Positions 43,557 through 51,846 of a stretch of 64,000 nt of DNA are shown in pieces. Position numbers and translations under genes: made by a program. Positions within the stretch are counted from its first letter, which is position 1; each line of letters opens with the position of its first letter. Under the pieces are notes generated by a model. The model ran no database searches and was not told the origin of the DNA. It was given only the letters and a program-made list of their open reading frames with translations. The DNA lies in the NCBI RefSeq assembly GCF_001571105.1, contig NZ_BCTD01000010.1. The stretch is one strand, 5' to 3'. This DNA is from Azotobacter vinelandii. Its GTDB lineage: Bacteria > Pseudomonadota > Gammaproteobacteria > Pseudomonadales > Pseudomonadaceae.

Positions 43557-44492
43557 TCAGCGACCGAAGGCTTTCATGACGCGCTCGACCAGCGTGACGC
43601 CGGCCAGCACCAGGCCGCCGGCGACGATGCCGACCAGTGCGTTCAGCACTGTCGGCAGCAGCGCCGAGAGGATGCTGCCGACATTCGGCAAGCCGTTGGT
43701 GGTGGCTTCCAGGCCGTGCAGCCAGTGGGCCAGGAACGGCAGGCCATGCACCAGGATACCGCCGCCGACCAGGAACATCGCCGCGGTGCCGAGCACCGAC
43801 AAGGCTTTCATCAGCCAGGGCGCCGCCGCCAGCAGGCCCCGGCCCAGCCGGTTCAGCAGCGCGCTGGGCTGGCGCTCCAGATAGAGGCCGAGGTCGTCCA
43901 GCTTGACGATGCCGGCGACCAGTCCGTAGACGCCAACGGTGATGATCAGCGAGATGCCCACCAGCACCGCGACCTGGGTGGTGAAGGAAGCCTGCGCCAC
44001 GGTGCCGAGGCTGATGGCGATGATCTCGGCGGAAAGGATGAAGTCGGTGCGCACCGCGCCCTTGATCTTGTCCTGCTCGAAGGCGACCAGATCGATGTTC
44101 GGATCGGCCAGCGCGGCGCTCAGTTCGGCACGCTCGGTCTCGTCCTCGGCGGCGCTGTGGGTCAGCTTGTGCGCCAGCTTCTCGAACCCCTCGAAACAGA
44201 GGAAGGCGCCGCCCAGCATCAACAGCGGGGTGATCAGCCAGGGCGCCAGGGCGCTGATGAGCAGCGCGGCGGGCACCAGGATCGCCTTGTTGCGCAGCGA
44301 GCCCTTGGCCACCGCCCAGACCACCGGCAACTCCCGCTCGGCCGCGACGCCGGTGACCTGCTGGGCGTTGAGGGCGAGATCGTCGCCGAGCACGCCGGCG
44401 GTTTTCTTCGCCGCGAGCTTGGTCATCACCGAGACGTCGTCGAGCAGGGTGGCGATATCGTCGATCAGGGTCAGCAGACTGCTACCAGCCAT
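43557..44492 (-). CDS. DUF808 (YedI-like) inner membrane protein
   Basis: 311 residues. The N-terminal MAGSSLLTLIDDIATLLDDVSVMTKLAAKKTAGVLGDDLALNAQQV is highly characteristic of the YedI/DUF808 family. Five to six membrane segments follow, with KGSLRNKAILVPAALLISALAPW and EKLAHKL conserved. Function is unknown. AAGGAG lies 8 nt before the start. It is convergent with the GreA/GreB-like gene. Confidence 0.88.
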   Translation of the reverse strand: MAGSSLLTLIDDIATLLDDVSVMTKLAAKKTAGVLGDDLALNAQQVTGVAAERELPVVWAVAKGSLRNKAILVPAALLISALAPWLITPLLMLGGAFLCFEGFEKLAHKLTHSAAEDETERAELSAALADPNIDLVAFEQDKIKGAVRTDFILSAEIIAISLGTVAQASFTTQVAVLVGISLIITVGVYGLVAGIVKLDDLGLYLERQPSALLNRLGRGLLAAAPWLMKALSVLGTAAMFLVGGGILVHGLPFLAHWLHGLEATTNGLPNVGSILSALLPTVLNALVGIVAGGLVLAGVTLVERVMKAFGR

Positions 44493-44664
44493 GAAAAAAA
44501 CTCCTTGTGGGAACGGCCAGGCGGGTATTGACGGACCTGGCGGAGCCGCCAGTAAAGCAGGTCGGGATGAAGCGGCAAAGATGGCGGGAGGAAACCGGAG
44601 GGATTTTCGCCGGTCGCGCCCGCCCCAAGGCGAAGGTCGCCCCGGAGCGGCCCGGTCTTCGCTA

Positions 44665-44943
44665 TCAGTGGATGGCGTAGGTGGGCAAGCGGAGGCGGCT
44701 CTGGCTCTGCAGTCTGGCGACCATCGGCGCCTCGCCGGCCTCGATGGCCAGGTCGCGCTGTATGGCGCCGATCAGCCAGTCGAGCTGCAGGCTGTTCCGC
44801 ATCTGATCGAGAGACAGGGCGCGGCGCATCACCGGCCGGCCGTCCTGCCGCAAGGTGAAGAGCAGGCTGCCGTCCGGACGCTGCTCGAGGAGAACCTCGT
44901 ACTCGGGAAAAGCGGCGACAAGGGTTTCTTCTATCTGCTTCAT
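44665..44943 (-). CDS. DUF3509 family small protein
   Basis: 92 residues, no signal peptide or membrane segment. The layout (KQIEETLVAAFPEYEVLLEQRPDGSLLFTLRQDG, then RRALSLDQMRNSLQLDWLIGAIQRDLA) matches the pseudomonad-specific DUF3509 family, which has no known function. It is monocistronic, with about 170 nt of featureless sequence on each side. An ATG at 44943 follows AGGGGGTAGCCA. Confidence 0.75.
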   Translation of the reverse strand: MKQIEETLVAAFPEYEVLLEQRPDGSLLFTLRQDGRPVMRRALSLDQMRNSLQLDWLIGAIQRDLAIEAGEAPMVARLQSQSRLRLPTYAIH

Positions 44944-45113
44944 TGGCTACCCCCTAATCATATGGTCCTGCGGCGGAAAAAACGGCAGGTTTCATGCCAA
45001 AGGCAATTACCCTATGAATCAATGAGTTGCAGAAAAACCCTAGAAGCATGTCCGGCAAAATGCAAGAAATTGCCCAGGCGCAGCGTGCACTTTGCCGGAT
45101 GGGAAGGAAGGGC

Positions 45114-45629
45114 TCAGCGCCCCGGCAAGGCATCCTGCCCGCCCAGATCGCGCCAGGTCAGGTAGACGCGCAGGTCGAATTCGAGCTGCTGATAACCGGG
45201 CAACATGTGCTCGCAGAGCTGGTAGAAGGCCTTGTTGTGCTCGAACTCGCGCAGGTGCGCCAGCTCATGCACCACGATCATGTCGAGGAACTCCGGCGCC
45301 GCCTCGCGGAACAGCGCGGCCACGCGGATCTCCTTCTTCGCCTTGAGCCTGCCGCCCTGCACGCGCGAGACCGCGGTATGCAGGCCGAGGGCGTTGCGCA
45401 GCACGTCCAGCTTGCTGTCGTAGAGCACCTTGTCGATGCCCGGCGCGTTGCGCAGGTAGCGCTGCTTGAGTTCCATGGTGTAGGCGTACAGCGCCTTGTC
45501 GCTCTGCACGGCATGACGGCCGGGATAGCGCTTGGCCAGGTAGTCGCCCAGGCGCCCCTCGGCGATCAGCCGGCGGACCTGATCCTGCAGATGGGACGGG
45601 TAGGCGGCGAGGTACTTGAGCGGGGTCAT
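45114..45629 (-). CDS. YgjP-like (M48-related) zinc metallopeptidase domain protein
   Basis: 171 residues. The zinc-binding signature is VVHELAHLREFEHNKAFY (about 126-143), HExxH plus a downstream His, characteristic of the YgjP/SprT-like group. The body (TMELKQRYLRNAP, GGRLKAKKEIRVAALFREAAP) fits the same family. Function unproven; it may act as a cytosolic protease or UTP-related hydrolase. The start MTPLKYLAAYP at 45629 is preferred over an in-frame Met 58 codons upstream, which would run into the gap before the DeoR gene. Confidence 0.82.
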   Translation of the reverse strand: MTPLKYLAAYPSHLQDQVRRLIAEGRLGDYLAKRYPGRHAVQSDKALYAYTMELKQRYLRNAPGIDKVLYDSKLDVLRNALGLHTAVSRVQGGRLKAKKEIRVAALFREAAPEFLDMIVVHELAHLREFEHNKAFYQLCEHMLPGYQQLEFDLRVYLTWRDLGGQDALPGR

Positions 45630-45797
45630 GCCGGGGGTCTTCCTCGGTTGCACGGACGATTCGACGAGCGGGCGGCGTCGCCCCGAAAGCCTACCAGCAT
45701 CGGCAGCGCAGCCCCATCGAACGAGCGGGAGCCACGGGCAGCGGGCGCTTACGAACGGTAAGTCCCGGCCAGGGAATCGACCCTTGCTTCGAGGCAA

Positions 45798-45890
45798 AAT
45801 CACTTGAAAACACTTAACAAAACATTTGACCTGAGTGTTTTTGCCAAAATAAGCTTTGAATCACTTAAAAACATGCAGAATCACTTGAAA
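45798..45890. promoter_or_regulatory. Triple direct repeat upstream of the DeoR gene
   Basis: AATCACTTGAAA occurs at 45798-45809 and 45879-45890, and AATCACTTAAAA at 45859-45870, all in the same direction, in a markedly AT-rich tract. ACACTT and its inverse AGTGTTT lie between them. DeoR-type repressors bind repeated sites, so this is a likely operator cluster. The last copy ends on the A of the ATG. Confidence 0.65.
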
Positions 45891-46669
45891 TGAATGCCGT
45901 GACCCAGGAAGAGCGGCTCGCCGTCATCGCCAACCTGCTGGAGCGCCAGCAGCGCATCACCCTGGACGAGATCTGCCGGCACTTCGGCATCTCCCGCGAC
46001 TCGGCACGGCGGGACCTGATCCGGCTGACCGAACAGCCCCGCTTCCAGCGCATCCGCGGCGGCGCCCGGCTGCTCACGCCGGCCAGCGAACCGCTGCCCT
46101 TCCAGCAGCGTCCGCGCAACGACGCCAAGGTCGCGCTCGCCAGGCGAACCCTGGAGATACTCCAGCCCGGCGCCAGCCTGTACCTGGACGCCGGCAGCAC
46201 CCTGCTGGAGCTGGCCCGGCTGCTCGCCGCCCAGCCCCAACCCTTCACCCTGGTCAGCGCCGCACTGGATGCCTTGCAGTTGCTGAGCCGGAACCCGGCG
46301 CTCGGCCTCCATGCGCTGGGCGGGGAGTTCGATGCGCTGCAGCGCATGATGCTGGGGCCGGAAACCGAGCGGCAGCTCGGGCAGTTCCGCCTGCGGCACG
46401 CCGTCCTGGGCATCTGCGCCCTGAGCGAGCACGGCCTCAGCGCCCCGACGGCCAGCGAAGCCGCCCTGAAACGCCGGGCGATCGCCCAGTCCGAACAACT
46501 GATCGCGGTCGGCTGCGCCGACAAGTTCGACACCCAGCAGTTGCACCAGGTCTGCGAACTGGCCCGGCTGGACCTGCTGATCTGCGACGCGCTGCCCGAC
46601 GGGCCGTTGCGCCGGGCGCTCGTCGACCTCGAGATTCCGATCCTCACCCTGGAGGCTCCCATTGATTAA
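45890..46669 (+). CDS. DeoR/GlpR family transcriptional regulator
   Basis: 259 residues. The N-terminal DeoR helix-turn-helix reads ITLDEICRHFGISRDSARRDLIRL (about 23-46). The C-terminal domain has the sugar-phosphate-isomerase fold with LYLDAGSTLLELARLL (about 96-111) and ends in a GCADKFD-like effector segment. Such regulators respond to phosphorylated sugars. No Shine-Dalgarno is visible before ATG 45890 or the alternative GTG 45899, which suggests a leaderless or weakly translated mRNA. It overlaps the oxidoreductase gene by 8 bp, so it probably controls its own three-gene operon through the upstream direct repeats. Confidence 0.85.
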   Translation: MNAVTQEERLAVIANLLERQQRITLDEICRHFGISRDSARRDLIRLTEQPRFQRIRGGARLLTPASEPLPFQQRPRNDAKVALARRTLEILQPGASLYLDAGSTLLELARLLAAQPQPFTLVSAALDALQLLSRNPALGLHALGGEFDALQRMMLGPETERQLGQFRLRHAVLGICALSEHGLSAPTASEAALKRRAIAQSEQLIAVGCADKFDTQQLHQVCELARLDLLICDALPDGPLRRALVDLEIPILTLEAPID

Positions 46670-47687
46670 GACCGCCGTGATCGGCTACGGGCTCTCAGCC
46701 CGCATCTTCCACCTGCCCTTCATCCACAACCAGCCGGAGCTGCGGCTGGTGGCCATCAGCAGCGGCCAGGAACAACTGCGCCAGGACTACCCGCGGTTGC
46801 AGCACTACTCCGACGGCAGCGAGCTGATCGCCCGCAGCGACGCCGAACTGGTGGTCATCACCTCGCCGAATCACAGCCACTATCCGCTGGCCCGGCAGGC
46901 CCTGCTGGCCGGCAAGGACGTACTGGTGGAAAAGCCCTTCGTGGTGACAGCGGAGGAAGGCGAGGAACTGCTGGCCCTGGCTGCCCGCCAGCAGCGGCTC
47001 CTGGCGATCTACCACAACCGCCGCTTCGACGGCGACTTCCTGACCCTGCAGCAGTTGCTGCGCGACGGCCGGTTGGGCGAGATCCGTCATTTCGAATCCC
47101 ACTTCGACCGTTTCCGCCCCATCCCGCGCGCCCGCTGGCGCGAGCAGGCCGTCCCGGGCGGCGGCATCCTCTACGATCTCGGTCCCCACCTGATCGACCA
47201 GGCGCTGGTGCTGTTCGGCCCCCCCGAAGCCGTCACCGCCCGCTGTCGCCGGTTGCGCGACGGCGCCGAGGCCACCGACTACTTCCATCTGCAATTGCAC
47301 TATCCGGACAAGGAGGTGGTGCTGCACTCGAGCCCGTTCTGCGCCGCCCCTACCCCGCGTTTCGTGCTGCAGGGCACCCTGGGCAGCTACCACAAGTACG
47401 GGCTCGATCCGCAGGAGGACGCGTTGCGCGCCGGCACGACGCCGGGTGGCCCGGACTGGGGGCTGGAGCCGGAGAGCCGGCACGGGCACCTGTACACGGA
47501 GCGGGAAACCCGCACGCTGCCGACCCTGGCCGGCAACTACCAACTGTTCTACCGGCATCTGGCGCAAGCCCTGCAGAAACGTCTGCCGCCGCCGGTGACG
47601 CCCGCCGACGCCCTGCTGGGCATCCGCCTGATCGAGCTGGCCTACCGTAGCCACGAACAGGGCCGCACGCTGGAGGTACGCCGATGA
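46662..47687 (+). CDS. Gfo/Idh/MocA family oxidoreductase
   Basis: 341 residues. The Rossmann N-terminus is KTAVIGYGLSARIFHLPFI, followed by VVITSPNHSHYPLARQALLAGKDVLVEKPF (EKPF holds the catalytic Lys). The C-terminal half carries GGGILYDLGPHLIDQAL with the conserved His. The family oxidises or reduces sugars and inositols using NAD(P); it is close to YdgJ/YhhX-type enzymes. The start is TTG at 46662, overlapping the last codons of the DeoR gene, and the 3' end overlaps the next gene by 4 bp. Substrate unknown. Confidence 0.86.
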   Translation: MIKTAVIGYGLSARIFHLPFIHNQPELRLVAISSGQEQLRQDYPRLQHYSDGSELIARSDAELVVITSPNHSHYPLARQALLAGKDVLVEKPFVVTAEEGEELLALAARQQRLLAIYHNRRFDGDFLTLQQLLRDGRLGEIRHFESHFDRFRPIPRARWREQAVPGGGILYDLGPHLIDQALVLFGPPEAVTARCRRLRDGAEATDYFHLQLHYPDKEVVLHSSPFCAAPTPRFVLQGTLGSYHKYGLDPQEDALRAGTTPGGPDWGLEPESRHGHLYTERETRTLPTLAGNYQLFYRHLAQALQKRLPPPVTPADALLGIRLIELAYRSHEQGRTLEVRR

Positions 47688-48151
47688 GCCCGTCCGAACT
47701 GCTGGAGCAGGAGGCGCGACTGCGCCTGCCCGCCTTAGACCTGGCCGACGCCTGGCGGCTGGGTCTGCACCTGCAGCGGCTCGCGAGCGCCGCCCAGGCC
47801 CCGGCCGTGCTGGAGATCCACGCCTACGGCCGCATCGTCTTCGGCGCCGCCCTGCCCGGCTCCAGTGCCGACAACCATGACTGGGTCAGGCGCAAGCGCA
47901 ATGCGGTGCTGCGTTTCGGGCACAGTTCGATGTATCTGGGGGAGTACAACCGCGGCAAGGGGCGGGAATTCGAAACCCAGCCGCATATCGACGCGCACGA
48001 GTACGCGGCCCACGGCGGCGGCTTCCCGCTGCGCCTGGTCAACGGGGAACTGGTCGGCGCCCTGACCCTGTCCGGCCTGCCGCAGTGGGACGACCACCGG
48101 CTGGCGGTCGAGGCGTTGCAGGCCTGGCTGCAGGAAGACCGGCCCACTTGA
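47684..48151 (+). CDS. UPF0303 / heme-degrading-domain-like protein
   Basis: 155 residues. It resembles the UPF0303 family (DUF336/HbpS-like fold): VLEIHAYGRIVFGAALPGSSADNHDWVRRKRNAVLRFGHSSMYLG and the C-terminal GGGFPLRLVNGELVGALTLSGLPQWDDHRLAVEAL are its conserved blocks. Function is uncertain; relatives bind heme or act in cofactor-linked sugar pathways. The 4-bp ATGA overlap with the oxidoreductase gene indicates translational coupling, and the pair probably acts on one pathway. A hairpin (48154-48182) ends the operon. Confidence 0.8.
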   Translation: MSPSELLEQEARLRLPALDLADAWRLGLHLQRLASAAQAPAVLEIHAYGRIVFGAALPGSSADNHDWVRRKRNAVLRFGHSSMYLGEYNRGKGREFETQPHIDAHEYAAHGGGFPLRLVNGELVGALTLSGLPQWDDHRLAVEALQAWLQEDRPT

Positions 48152-48153
48152 AG

Positions 48154-48182
48154 CACGAGACCCGCGCGAAGCGGGCCTCGTG
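48154..48182. terminator. Bidirectional hairpin between the UPF0303 gene and fda
   Basis: CACGAGACCCGC (48154-48165) pairs with GCGGGCCTCGTG (48171-48182) with one mismatch. It sits between two convergent stop codons. No clear U-run is present on either strand, so efficiency is uncertain. Confidence 0.5.
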
Positions 48183-48196
48183 GAACAGGTCGGGGC

Positions 48197-49261
48197 TCAG
48201 TTGACCTTGGCGGCCAGTTCGCCCTTGGCGTAGCGCTGGAACATGGCTTCCAGGGAGAGCGGCTTGATCTTCGAGGCGTGGCCGGCGGTGCCGAAAGCCT
48301 CGTAGCGGGCGACGCAGACGTCGCGCATGGCCTCGACGGTCTTGGCCAGGTACTTGCGCGGATCGAACTCGCTGGGGCTCTGGCCCATGAAGCGGCGGAT
48401 CGCGCCGGTGGAGGCCAGGCGCAGGTCGGTGTCGATGTTGACCTTGCGCACGCCGTACTTGATGCCCTCGACGATTTCCTCGACCGGCACGCCGTAGGTT
48501 TCCTTGATGTCGCCGCCGTATTCGTTGATCACCTTCAGCCAGTCCTGCGGAACCGAGCTGGAGCCGTGCATCACCAGGTGGGTGTCGGGGATGCGCTTGT
48601 GGATTTCCTTGATGCGGTCGATGGCGAGGATGTCGCCGGTCGGCGGCTTGGTGAACTTGTAGGCGCCGTGGCTGGTGCCGATGGCGATGGCCAGGGCGTC
48701 GACCTGGGTTTCCTTGACGAAGCGCGCGGCCTCTTCCGGGTCGGTGAGCATCTGGCTGTGGTCCAGGGTGCCTTCGGCGCCGACGCCGTCTTCCTCGCCG
48801 GCCTGGCCGGTTTCCAGGCTGCCCAGGCAGCCCAGTTCGCCTTCCACGGAAACGCCGCAGGCGTGGGCGAAGGCCACGGTCTGCCGGGTCACGCGCACGT
48901 TGTAGTCGTAGTCGGCCGGGGTCTTGCCGTCTTCCTTCAGCGAGCCGTCCATCATCACCGAGGAGAAGCCGAGCTGGATCGAGCGCTGGCAGACGTCGGG
49001 GCTGGTGCCGTGGTCCTGGTGCATGCACACCGGGATGTGCGGGAACTCCTCGATGGCGGCGAGGATCAGGTGGCGCAGGAAGGGCGCACCGGCGTATTTG
49101 CGGGCGCCGGCGGAAGCCTGGACGATCACCGGCGAGTCGGTCTTGTCGGCCGCTTCCATGATGGCGCGCATCTGCTCGAGGTTGTTGACGTTGAAGGCCG
49201 GCACGCCGTAGCCGAATTCGGCGGCGTGGTCCAGCAGCTGACGCATGCTGATAAGTGCCAT
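48197..49261 (-). CDS. fda: Class II fructose-1,6-bisphosphate aldolase
   Basis: 354 residues. Zn-binding and catalytic segments are VCMHQDHGTS, EGELGCLGSLE, AIAIGTSHGAYKF and HGSSSVPQDW, the pattern of the Calvin-cycle subtype class II aldolases that pseudomonads use in gluconeogenesis. It interconverts fructose 1,6-bisphosphate with DHAP and glyceraldehyde 3-phosphate. It follows pgk (225-nt gap with a hairpin) in the order tktA, epd, pgk, fda on one strand. Confidence 0.96.
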   Translation of the reverse strand: MALISMRQLLDHAAEFGYGVPAFNVNNLEQMRAIMEAADKTDSPVIVQASAGARKYAGAPFLRHLILAAIEEFPHIPVCMHQDHGTSPDVCQRSIQLGFSSVMMDGSLKEDGKTPADYDYNVRVTRQTVAFAHACGVSVEGELGCLGSLETGQAGEEDGVGAEGTLDHSQMLTDPEEAARFVKETQVDALAIAIGTSHGAYKFTKPPTGDILAIDRIKEIHKRIPDTHLVMHGSSSVPQDWLKVINEYGGDIKETYGVPVEEIVEGIKYGVRKVNIDTDLRLASTGAIRRFMGQSPSEFDPRKYLAKTVEAMRDVCVARYEAFGTAGHASKIKPLSLEAMFQRYAKGELAAKVN

Positions 49262-49366
49262 CTTTGTACTCCCTATAATGATCGTTCGATCGCTGCCCGT
49301 ACCGCCGACGGCGGCCCGGGCTCAAGCCTGAATCCCTCTCCCGCACGGGCAGAGGGGAGAACATGA

Positions 49367-49394
49367 GCGTTCCCACGCTCCCGCGTGGGAACGC
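49367..49394. repeat. Perfect 12-bp hairpin between pgk and fda
   Basis: GCGTTCCCACGC (49367-49378) and its exact complement (49383-49394) flank a TCCC loop. This word is a dispersed intergenic hairpin in many gammaproteobacteria. The remaining ~200 nt of the gap show only another GC-rich hairpin near 49401-49416. Confidence 0.65.
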
Positions 49395-49486
49395 CTCCCC
49401 CGGACGCTCCGGCGTCCATGCAGCGGCGCCGGACATCCCGGGCGCGGCTCCCACGCCGGAGCGCGGGAGCCATCGAGATACGGGTA

Positions 49487-50647
49487 TTACCTGGCGCGCT
49501 CTTCCAGCACCGCCACGGCCGGCAGCACCTTGCCCTCGACGAATTCGAGGAAGGCGCCCCCACCGGTGGAAATGTAGGAGATTTTCTCGCCCACGCCGTA
49601 CTTGTCGATGGCCGCCAGGGTATCGCCGCCACCGGCGATGGAGAAGGCCGGGCTCGCCGCGATGGCCTCGGCCAGGACCTTGGTGCCGTTGCCGAACTGG
49701 TCGAACTCGAACACGCCGACCGGGCCGTTCCACAGGATGGTCCGGGAAGATTTCAGCAGTTCGGCGAACTGCGCGGCGGTCTGCGGGCCGATGTCGAGGA
49801 TCATGTCGTCGTCGGCCACCTCGTCGATGGCCTTGACGGTGGCTTCGGCGGACTCGGCGAACGCCTTGGCGACCACCACGTCCACCGGCAGCGGCACGCT
49901 GACCTTGGCGGCGATGGCCTTGGCGGTGTCGACCAGATCGGCCTCGTAGAGCGACTTGCCGACCTTGTATCCGGCCGCGGCGAGGAAGGTGTTGGCGATG
50001 CCGCCGCCGACGATCAACTGGTCGCAGACCTGGCTCAAGGAGTTGAGCACGTCGAGCTTGGTGGACACCTTGGAACCGGCGACGATGGCGGCCATCGGCC
50101 GCTGCGGGTTGTCCAGCGCCTTGCCCAGCGCCTCCAACTCGGCGGCCAGCAGGGGACCGGCGCAGGCGACCTTGGCGAACCTGGCGACGCCGTGGGTCGA
50201 ACCCTCGGCGCGGTGGGCGGTGCCGAAGGCGTCCATGACGAACACGTCGCAGAGCGCGGCGTACCGCTGCGCCAGCTCGTCGGCGTTCTTCTTCTCGCCC
50301 TTGTTGAAACGCACGTTCTCGAACAGCACCACCTGGCCCGGCTCGACCTTCACCCCGTCCAGGTATTCCCCGAGCAGCGGCACCTCGCGACCGAGGGCCC
50401 CGGACAGGTAGTCGGCGACCGGCTTCAGGCTGTTCTCCTCGGAATATTCGCCCTCGGTCGGGCGGCCCAGGTGCGAGCAGACCATCACCGCCGCGCCCTT
50501 CTCCAGCGCCAGCTTGATGGTCGGCAGCGAAGCGAGGATGCGGGCGTCGCTCTTCACCACACCGTCCTTCACCGGCACGTTGAGGTCTTCACGGATGAGT
50601 ACGCGCTTACCCTTGAGGTCGAGGTCGGTCATCTTCAACACGGTCAT
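49487..50647 (-). CDS. pgk: Phosphoglycerate kinase
   Basis: 386 residues. It transfers phosphate between 1,3-bisphosphoglycerate and ADP. The N-terminal KRVLIREDLNVPVKDG binds the substrate, and SHLGRPTEGE, VAGSKVSTKLDVL, GGGIANTFL and the C-terminal FSIAGGGDTLAAI are the standard blocks. The start MTVLKMTDLDLKGKRV at 50647 was chosen over a longer in-frame Met. It lies 32 nt after epd on the same strand, consistent with co-transcription. Confidence 0.96.
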   Translation of the reverse strand: MTVLKMTDLDLKGKRVLIREDLNVPVKDGVVKSDARILASLPTIKLALEKGAAVMVCSHLGRPTEGEYSEENSLKPVADYLSGALGREVPLLGEYLDGVKVEPGQVVLFENVRFNKGEKKNADELAQRYAALCDVFVMDAFGTAHRAEGSTHGVARFAKVACAGPLLAAELEALGKALDNPQRPMAAIVAGSKVSTKLDVLNSLSQVCDQLIVGGGIANTFLAAAGYKVGKSLYEADLVDTAKAIAAKVSVPLPVDVVVAKAFAESAEATVKAIDEVADDDMILDIGPQTAAQFAELLKSSRTILWNGPVGVFEFDQFGNGTKVLAEAIAASPAFSIAGGGDTLAAIDKYGVGEKISYISTGGGAFLEFVEGKVLPAVAVLEERAR

Positions 50648-50679
50648 GCGGTCGGTCCTTTTCCCGGAGGCAGAAAGTT

Positions 50680-51726
50680 CTATCGTCGTGCAGCGGCGAC
50701 GCCCAGCCAGTGACCGGCGACGTCGAGCATGCGGTTGGCGAAACCCCACTCGTTGTCGAACCAGGCCAGCAGGTTGACCAGCCGAGGGCCGGAAACGCGG
50801 GTCTGGCTGCCATCGACGATGGCCGAATGGGGGTCATGATTGAAATCGCAACTGGCGTGGGGCAATTCGGTGTAGTCCAGCAATCCCTTGAGCGGCCCCT
50901 GCCCGGCAGCCTGGCGCAGCACGCGGTTGACCTCCTCGGCCGAGGTATCGCGAGCGGTCTGCAGGGTGATGTCGAGGCAGGAGACGTTGAGCGTCGGCAC
51001 CCGCACGGCTTTGGCCTGAATGCGCCCGGAAAGTTCCGGAAGCAGGCGCTCGATGCCACGAGCCAGGCCGGTCGACACCGGGATCACCGACTGGAAGGCC
51101 GAGCGCGTGCGGCGCAGATCCTCGTGGTGATAGGCGTCGATGACCGGCTGGTCGTTCATCGCCGAGTGGATGGTGGTGATGGACACGTACTCCAGGCCGA
51201 TCGCCTCGTTCAGCGATTTCAGCAGCGGCACGCTGCAATTGGTGGTGCAGGAGGCGTTGGAAACCAGCCTTTCGTCGCCCGTGAGGCGCTGCTGGTTGAT
51301 CCCGTAGACGATGGTGGCGTCGACGTCGTGCTCGCTGGCCATCGGCTGGGAGAACAGCACCCGCGGCGCCCCGGCGCGCAGGAAGCGCTCGCCGTCGGCA
51401 CGGCTGTGATAGACGCCGGAACATTCCAGCACCAGGTCGATGCCGAGGGAGCGCCAGTCGACAGCTTCCGGGGTCGATGCGCGCAGCACCCGCAGGCTGT
51501 CGCCGTTCAGGCACAGCCGGTCGCCCTCGACCCGCACCTCGCCGGGGAAGCGCCCGTGGGTGGAGTCGAAACGGGTCAGGTATTCGATGCTCGCCTGGTC
51601 GGCCAGGTCGTTGAGCGCGACGATGCGGAACGCCGAAGACGCGCCCCGTTCATAGTGGGCGCGCAAGACGCAGCGACCGATGCGGCCATAGCCGTTGAGG
51701 GCGACGCGGTAGGGAGGATTGGGCAT
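50680..51726 (-). CDS. epd: Erythrose-4-phosphate dehydrogenase (GAPDH family)
   Basis: 348 residues. The Rossmann start is VALNGYGRIGRCVLRAHYE. The catalytic cysteine lies in SNASCTTNCSVPLLK (about Cys155). Epd oxidises erythrose 4-phosphate for pyridoxal phosphate synthesis. The location between tktA and pgk, the GAPDH-like fold and the FSQPMASEHDVDATIVYGIN segment fit Epd rather than glycolytic Gap; activity on glyceraldehyde 3-phosphate cannot be excluded. A 120-nt gap with two hairpins separates it from tktA. Confidence 0.86.
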   Translation of the reverse strand: MPNPPYRVALNGYGRIGRCVLRAHYERGASSAFRIVALNDLADQASIEYLTRFDSTHGRFPGEVRVEGDRLCLNGDSLRVLRASTPEAVDWRSLGIDLVLECSGVYHSRADGERFLRAGAPRVLFSQPMASEHDVDATIVYGINQQRLTGDERLVSNASCTTNCSVPLLKSLNEAIGLEYVSITTIHSAMNDQPVIDAYHHEDLRRTRSAFQSVIPVSTGLARGIERLLPELSGRIQAKAVRVPTLNVSCLDITLQTARDTSAEEVNRVLRQAAGQGPLKGLLDYTELPHASCDFNHDPHSAIVDGSQTRVSGPRLVNLLAWFDNEWGFANRMLDVAGHWLGVAAARR

Positions 51727-51754
51727 GACAGGTCTCGGAGGTAGACGGTTCGCA

Positions 51755-51835
51755 CCCTCTTCCCCGCCGGGAAGAGGGCCGGGGAAAGGCGGCGCTGGCC
51801 AGGCTCCCTCCCCCTCTCCCGCCGCGGGGAGAGGG
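51755..51835. repeat. Two tandem purine/pyrimidine hairpins between tktA and epd
   Basis: CCCTCTTCCC (51755-51764) pairs with GGGAAGAGGG (51769-51778), and CCCTCTCCC (51812-51820) pairs with GGGAGAGGG (51827-51835). They are variants of the same word and fill most of the tktA-epd gap. They may act as RNA stabilisers or attenuators; no U-run is present. Confidence 0.6.
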
Positions 51836-51846
51836 AGGCCGGCGCA

